9,414 nt of DNA. Source: Actinomycetota bacterium (GTDB lineage Bacteria > Actinomycetota > Actinomycetes > Nanopelagicales > Nanopelagicaceae). The stretch's first letter is position 1. Every line of letters begins with the position of its first letter. Positions 5,718 through 9,414 of the stretch are shown in pieces. The stretch is taken from assembly GCA_009702525.1 (NCBI GenBank), contig WLHW01000050.1, positions 1 through 9,414 of the forward strand. Reading direction: 5' to 3'. The position numbers and the translations under genes were made by a program. The notes below the pieces were generated by a model that ran no database searches, was not told the DNA's origin, and saw nothing but the letters and a program-made list of their open reading frames with translations.

Positions 5718-5737
5718 TCAAGAATCAGCCACCAGCA

Positions 5738-5751
5738 TGAAGCGCGCTTCA
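5738..5751. promoter_or_regulatory. Perfect 14-bp palindrome upstream of the UPF0182 promoter
   Basis: TGAAGCGCGCTTCA is its own reverse complement. Relative to the predicted leaderless start at 5772 it spans about -34 to -21, across the -35/spacer region, where a dimeric repressor would block polymerase. Operator function is inferred from position and symmetry only. Confidence 0.5.
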
Positions 5752-5759
5752 GGTTGCGC

Positions 5760-5765
5760 TAGCGT
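5760..5765 (+). promoter_or_regulatory. -10 box for leaderless transcription of the UPF0182 gene
   Basis: TAGCGT ends exactly 6 nt before the ATG at 5772 and abuts the ATG at 5766. The same TAnnnT-N6-start spacing occurs at 4674/4686 and 4932/4944. It favours 5772 as the true start. Confidence 0.5.
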
Positions 5766-5771
5766 ATGAGC

Positions 5772-8612
5772 ATGATGAGTAACGTAAATCCCCAGTTTAA
5801 ATTCAAGCGTCCCCGTGGAGTTCTTTCAATAACAATTGGAATTTTGGTTGTTATCGCAACATTCCTCGTCTCAATCAGTGGCTTCTATGCCGATTGGCTC
5901 TGGTTTAAATCAGTCAACTTCACATCCGTGTGGTCCACTATTTTGATGACCAAGATTGAACTATTTGTTACTACGGGCTTGCTCACTGCCGCACTCGTCC
6001 TAATCAATATCAGAATTGCATATAAACGACGTCCCCTTTATGTACCCATGACTATCGAGGCCGATAATTTAGAGCGATATCGCGCACAGATTGAACCCAT
6101 TAAGCGCTGGATAGTTCTAGCTTTAAGTATCGGACTTTTCTACTTTGCTGGTTCATCTGGATCACTACTGTGGTCAACGTGGTTACAGTTTAAAAACTCA
6201 ACTGAGTTTGGTATCAAAGATCCTCAGTTCAACATGGATATTTCATTCTTCGCTTTCAAACTACCTTTTTGGCAGACACTGATTTCGTGGGCAATCTCAA
6301 CAATTGTTTTAGCAATTATTGCTTCAGCTGTTGTCCACTACCTCTACGGAGGAATTCGTCTTCAGGTGCAGGATGACCGCACGACAGTCACAGCACGTGT
6401 TCAACTTTCTGTCTTGTTTGGTGCAGTTGTTCTGCTTAAGGCAGTGGCATACTGGTTTGATCGCTATCACTTAGCATTAAAGGAAAGTAAGTTAATCACT
6501 GGTCTCACCTATACCGATGTGAATGCAGTCTTACCAGCTAAAGCGATTCTTGCTGCAATAGCCGTAGTCTGTGCGCTTCTATTTTTTGCAAATATTGTTC
6601 GTCGATCTTGGGTTCTACCAGCAGCCGGAACTGTGCTTCTAGTTATCTCTTCCGTTCTAATTGCTGGAATCTATCCAGGTGCAATCCAGACTTTCCAAGT
6701 CAAGCCAAGTGAGTCATCAAAGGAAGCACCTTTTATTCAACGTAATATCGATGCCACGCGCTCGGCATACGGCTTAGATGAAGTAAAAGTAATGGATTAT
6801 CAAGCCACTCTGACAACTTCTGCGGGTCAACTCTCAAAAGATGCAGCGACGATTTCCAATATTCGCCTTATGGATCCCAATGTAATTGCCGCAACTTTCC
6901 GCCAATTACAACAAATTAAGCCTTATTACACCTTCCCAGATTCTCTAGACATAGATCGCTACACCGTTGATGGCGTAAAGCGTGACACTGTCGTTGCAGT
7001 TCGCGAGCTGAACATTGCCGGTAATCCTTCGCGTAACTGGATTAACGATCACCTTGTCTATACACATGGATTTGGCTTTGTTGCTGCTTTCGGAAATGCT
7101 CGAGATGCCGACGGAAAACCATCATTTGCGGTAGGTGACTTGCCACCGACTAAGGGCTTAGGGACATTTGAGCCTCGAGTTTATTTTGGTGAGAATGTTC
7201 CTGACTACTCAATCATCGGTGGCGTTAAGACCGATACTCCAGTTGAGTTTGACTACCCAGATGATGCATCATCAAATGGCCAAAAGAACGTGACGTACTC
7301 AGGCACTGGTGGAGTTCCTGTCGGCTCTCTAATTAATAAATTGGTCTTCGCACTCAAGTACCAAGAGCAACGGATTCTGCTCTCCTCATTGATTAATAAG
7401 GATTCAAAAATTCTATTCGAGCGCAATCCACGTGATCGTGTAGCAAAAGTTGCGCCTTGGTTAACTCTTGATGGAGATCCATATCCAGCACTTGTCGATG
7501 GAAAAATTCTTTGGATTATTGATGCCTACACAACAAGTGCTGGCTACCCATATTCAAAGCAGACGACACTTTCGAGTGCCACATCAGATGCATTAACAGC
7601 TAACTCTTCAGCTGTTACCGCTCAAGGAAATGAGAGCATCAACTACATTCGTAACTCAGTCAAGGCAACTGTTGACGCCTACGATGGCACAGTAACTTTG
7701 TACCAATGGGATACAAAAGATCCTGTCTTAAAGACCTGGAGTAAAGCCTTCCCTGGCAGCGTTCAGCCTAAGTCAAAGATCTCTAAAGACTTAATGGCAC
7801 ATATCCGATACCCAGAAGATATGTTCCGAGTTCAGCGAGAAATTCTCTCGGCTTATCACGTAAAGACTGCTGCAGCCTTTTACGGTGGCCAGGATTTCTG
7901 GCGCGTACCTCGCGATCCTTCAACATTTGGAGCTAATGCAAGTGCACAACCTCCATACTTCTTAACGCTGCAAATGCCAGGTGAAAGCAAGCCAGAGTTC
8001 GCATTAACAACGCCATTTGTGCCGCGTGGTGGACGTGAGAATTTATCTGCATTTGCTGTTGTTAACTCTGATGCAGGTCCAAACTACGGAAAAATTACAG
8101 TTCTTCAACTTCCACGTAGCACTAACGTTGCTGGACCTTCGCAAGTTGCTTCAAACTTTGAAGCAAAACCCGAAGTTGCAAACTCGCTTTCATTGTTGCG
8201 CCAAGGCGGCTCTGATGTAGTACTAGGTAATTTGCTCACACTTCCTGTTGGCGGTGGCTTGTTGTACGTACAACCCGTCTATGTGAAAGCTACTGCCAAT
8301 AGTGCTGCATATCCATTACTTCAAAAAGTTCTAGTCTCCTTCGGAGATCAAATTGGTTATGACGACACATTAAAGGGTGCCCTTGATCAAGTATTCGGTG
8401 GTAACTCCGGCACAACGTCGGGCAGTGGTGTCACTACAACGACTACTGGTACATCTAATGCATCACTTGCATCTGCACTTCAAAGTGCAAAGCAAGCACT
8501 TGCCGATGGACAAGCTGCACTTGCAAAGGGCGACTTCACTGCATACGGCCGCGCACAAGATCGATTGAAATCTGCTATTGCTGCAGCTATTGCTGCGCAA
8601 AGTAAGAAATAG
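5772..8612 (+). CDS. UPF0182 family large membrane protein, seven predicted TM segments
   Basis: The protein is 946 aa from ATG 5772 (948 from ATG 5766; numbering here is from 5766). Seven hydrophobic segments lie at about 19-41, 62-84, 115-139, 167-193, 211-231, 258-277 and 283-303. FGIKDPQFNMDISFFAFKLP (148-167) is the family hallmark. The C-terminal two thirds form a large, probably extracytoplasmic domain, with conserved-looking blocks such as LVYTHGFGFVAAF and RYPEDMFRVQREIL. A Ser/Thr/Gly-rich linker (880-900) leads to an Ala-rich helical tail (901-948) containing the typical KGDFTAYGRAQDRL. The reading frame is intact and full length. The family (PF03699) is widespread in actinobacteria and cyanobacteria without an established biochemical role. 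The start at 5772 is preferred because of the TAGCGT box 6 nt upstream and the lack of a ribosome site at 5766. A tRNA gene with its own promoter follows. Confidence 0.95.
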   Translation: MMSNVNPQFKFKRPRGVLSITIGILVVIATFLVSISGFYADWLWFKSVNFTSVWSTILMTKIELFVTTGLLTAALVLINIRIAYKRRPLYVPMTIEADNLERYRAQIEPIKRWIVLALSIGLFYFAGSSGSLLWSTWLQFKNSTEFGIKDPQFNMDISFFAFKLPFWQTLISWAISTIVLAIIASAVVHYLYGGIRLQVQDDRTTVTARVQLSVLFGAVVLLKAVAYWFDRYHLALKESKLITGLTYTDVNAVLPAKAILAAIAVVCALLFFANIVRRSWVLPAAGTVLLVISSVLIAGIYPGAIQTFQVKPSESSKEAPFIQRNIDATRSAYGLDEVKVMDYQATLTTSAGQLSKDAATISNIRLMDPNVIAATFRQLQQIKPYYTFPDSLDIDRYTVDGVKRDTVVAVRELNIAGNPSRNWINDHLVYTHGFGFVAAFGNARDADGKPSFAVGDLPPTKGLGTFEPRVYFGENVPDYSIIGGVKTDTPVEFDYPDDASSNGQKNVTYSGTGGVPVGSLINKLVFALKYQEQRILLSSLINKDSKILFERNPRDRVAKVAPWLTLDGDPYPALVDGKILWIIDAYTTSAGYPYSKQTTLSSATSDALTANSSAVTAQGNESINYIRNSVKATVDAYDGTVTLYQWDTKDPVLKTWSKAFPGSVQPKSKISKDLMAHIRYPEDMFRVQREILSAYHVKTAAAFYGGQDFWRVPRDPSTFGANASAQPPYFLTLQMPGESKPEFALTTPFVPRGGRENLSAFAVVNSDAGPNYGKITVLQLPRSTNVAGPSQVASNFEAKPEVANSLSLLRQGGSDVVLGNLLTLPVGGGLLYVQPVYVKATANSAAYPLLQKVLVSFGDQIGYDDTLKGALDQVFGGNSGTTSGSGVTTTTTGTSNASLASALQSAKQALADGQAALAKGDFTAYGRAQDRLKSAIAAAIAAQSKK

Positions 8613-8631
8613 GTCCGATTACTGCATGGAT

Positions 8632-8660
8632 TTGGTCTTTATCTGCTTCAAGCCTAAGAT
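8632..8660 (+). promoter_or_regulatory. Promoter of tRNA-fMet
   Basis: TTGGTC (8632-8637), a 17-bp spacer and TAAGAT (8655-8660) place a start near 8667, about 6 nt before the mature tRNA 5' end. It fits entirely in the 60-bp gap after UPF0182. Confidence 0.55.
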
Positions 8661-8672
8661 TGCGCTTACCGA

Positions 8673-8749
<77 letters not shown>

Positions 8750-8765
8750 GTACGAATGGATAAAG

Positions 8766-8800
8766 AATCTCGCTCGTGGGTAGACCAGAGCGAGATTTTT
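8766..8800 (+). terminator. Intrinsic terminator of the tRNA-fMet transcript
   Basis: AATCTCGCTC (8766-8775) pairs perfectly over 10 bp with GAGCGAGATT (8788-8797) around a 12-nt loop, with a T-run through 8800. It starts 20 nt after the tRNA, so the tRNA is a single-gene unit insulated from the lipoprotein gene. Confidence 0.9.
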
Positions 8801-8854
8801 ATTGCAGATTTAGATCTCGCCTTTTGCTCAAACCATTGCAAACCGTGGTTCTCC

Positions 8855-8886
8855 TTGACAGTAGTGATTTCACAAGGCGGTAGATT
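8855..8886 (+). promoter_or_regulatory. Putative promoter of the lipoprotein gene
   Basis: A perfect TTGACA lies at 8855-8860. The best -10 is TAGATT at 8881-8886, but the 20-bp spacer is longer than ideal, so either the site is weak or activator-dependent, or a different -10 is used. AAGGAGG (8898-8904) gives a good ribosome site 4 nt before the ATG. Confidence 0.4.
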
Positions 8887-8908
8887 ATTATTTCGACAAG
8901 GAGGCGGC

Positions 8909-9414
8909 ATGAAGAATTTACAAGTAGCCAGACGTAGCGCCGCCATTAGCCTTACATGCATCCTTGGGCTTAGCTCCATCGTTGGACTCACTGGATGTTC
9001 TAGTAAGACTGCGGTTTCTAATAACACCGCGGCTTCTACCCGATCTGCTGTTCCATACGCAGCCACTTTCAAAGTGCCAGCTAACTGCACACAGACCACA
9101 ATCCTTGCCACGGTTCTTACGACTGTGTCTGGCTCCACATTTATTGACACCCAATGGCAACCAGCTGCAGGAACTGAGCTTGCAGATGTTTTGAATAATG
9201 GTGGCATCGCTTGTACGTATGGGGTTCAATCCGCTGAAATTGGTGCAACCGTGTCATGGGTCAATGATGCCGACTCACTCTTCGGGGGTCGTGTTACCGA
9301 ATGGCTCAAGCAAGGTTACAAAAAAGTTGCCCTACAGAATCACTCAGACGTTGATGCTTACTATGTGTATAAGCCGCAAAGCCAAACACAAGAATTTCAC
9401 GTATGGGAGCTGCA
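8909..9414 (+). CDS. Lipoprotein of unknown function, cut by the window end
   Basis: 168 codons are visible and the frame is open at the right edge. The N-terminus is a lipoprotein signal: basic residues at 2-9, a hydrophobic core (11-28) and the lipobox LTGC with Cys30 as the lipidation site. A Ser/Thr/Ala-rich spacer (31-52) precedes a folded part with further cysteines (FKVPANCTQT and GGIACTYG), a likely disulphide pair outside the membrane, and WVNDADSLFGGRVTEWLKQGYKKV. I do not recognise the domain. The start is firm because AAGGAGG lies 4 nt upstream. It follows the tRNA terminator, so it belongs to a new transcription unit continuing to the right. Confidence 0.88.
   Translation, partial: MKNLQVARRSAAISLTCILGLSSIVGLTGCSSKTAVSNNTAASTRSAVPYAATFKVPANCTQTTILATVLTTVSGSTFIDTQWQPAAGTELADVLNNGGIACTYGVQSAEIGATVSWVNDADSLFGGRVTEWLKQGYKKVALQNHSDVDAYYVYKPQSQTQEFHVWEL

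Overview
The window looks like chromosomal DNA from a small-genome, moderate-to-low-GC actinobacterium. The freshwater acI lineage (Nanopelagicales, Planktophila-like) is my best guess. It rests on recognising actinobacterial families in compact order (UPF0182, a PDZ-less YlbL-type S16 protease, the DUF2342/Zincin_2 'zinc-dependent metalloprotease', a YgjP-type M48 protein, DUF5679) together with AT-leaning codon use. The taxon is inferred, not proven. No insertion sequence, phage gene, CRISPR array or obvious island is visible, and most of the window is a conserved actinobacterial housekeeping block. From memory, the divergent arrangement UPF0182 / S16 protease <-> DUF2342 protein resembles the M. 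tuberculosis Rv3193c-Rv3194c-Rv3195 neighbourhood.

Left part, minus strand (1-2223): a gene cut by the window edge with 21-bp repeats; a Flp/Tad-like small pilin candidate with a good ribosome binding site, preceded by three tandem 14-bp repeats; a ThiF/E1-like protein of the 'TOMM precursor leader peptide-binding' type with a four-Cys zinc site; an intrinsic terminator; and a 53-aa DUF5679 zinc-ribbon protein.

Middle (2328-4565), minus strand: a YgjP-like HEAIH metallopeptidase with a near-consensus promoter, then, further right, the DUF2342 protein whose expected zincin motif has lost its histidines. The 279-bp gap between them holds a long two-tier hairpin. A plus-strand promoter sits at the right distance in front of it and a T-rich stretch follows, so it is a candidate small RNA divergent from the peptidase gene.

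Right part, plus strand (4686-9414): an 81-aa membrane protein, the S16 protease and the seven-TM UPF0182 protein, then initiator tRNA-fMet with its own promoter and a strong terminator, and finally a lipoprotein gene cut by the right edge. The three protein genes at 4686, 4944 and 5772 lack a Shine-Dalgarno sequence, and each has a TAnnnT box exactly 6 nt before the start codon, which suggests leaderless transcripts. This also moves the UPF0182 start from 5766 to 5772.

Functionally the block is weighted towards the envelope (pilin-like protein, membrane-anchored protease, UPF0182, lipoprotein) plus several conserved proteins of unknown role. The most interesting items are the candidate RNA at 3072-3150, the degenerate metalloprotease, the PDZ-less S16 protease and the repeat/palindrome elements next to promoters.
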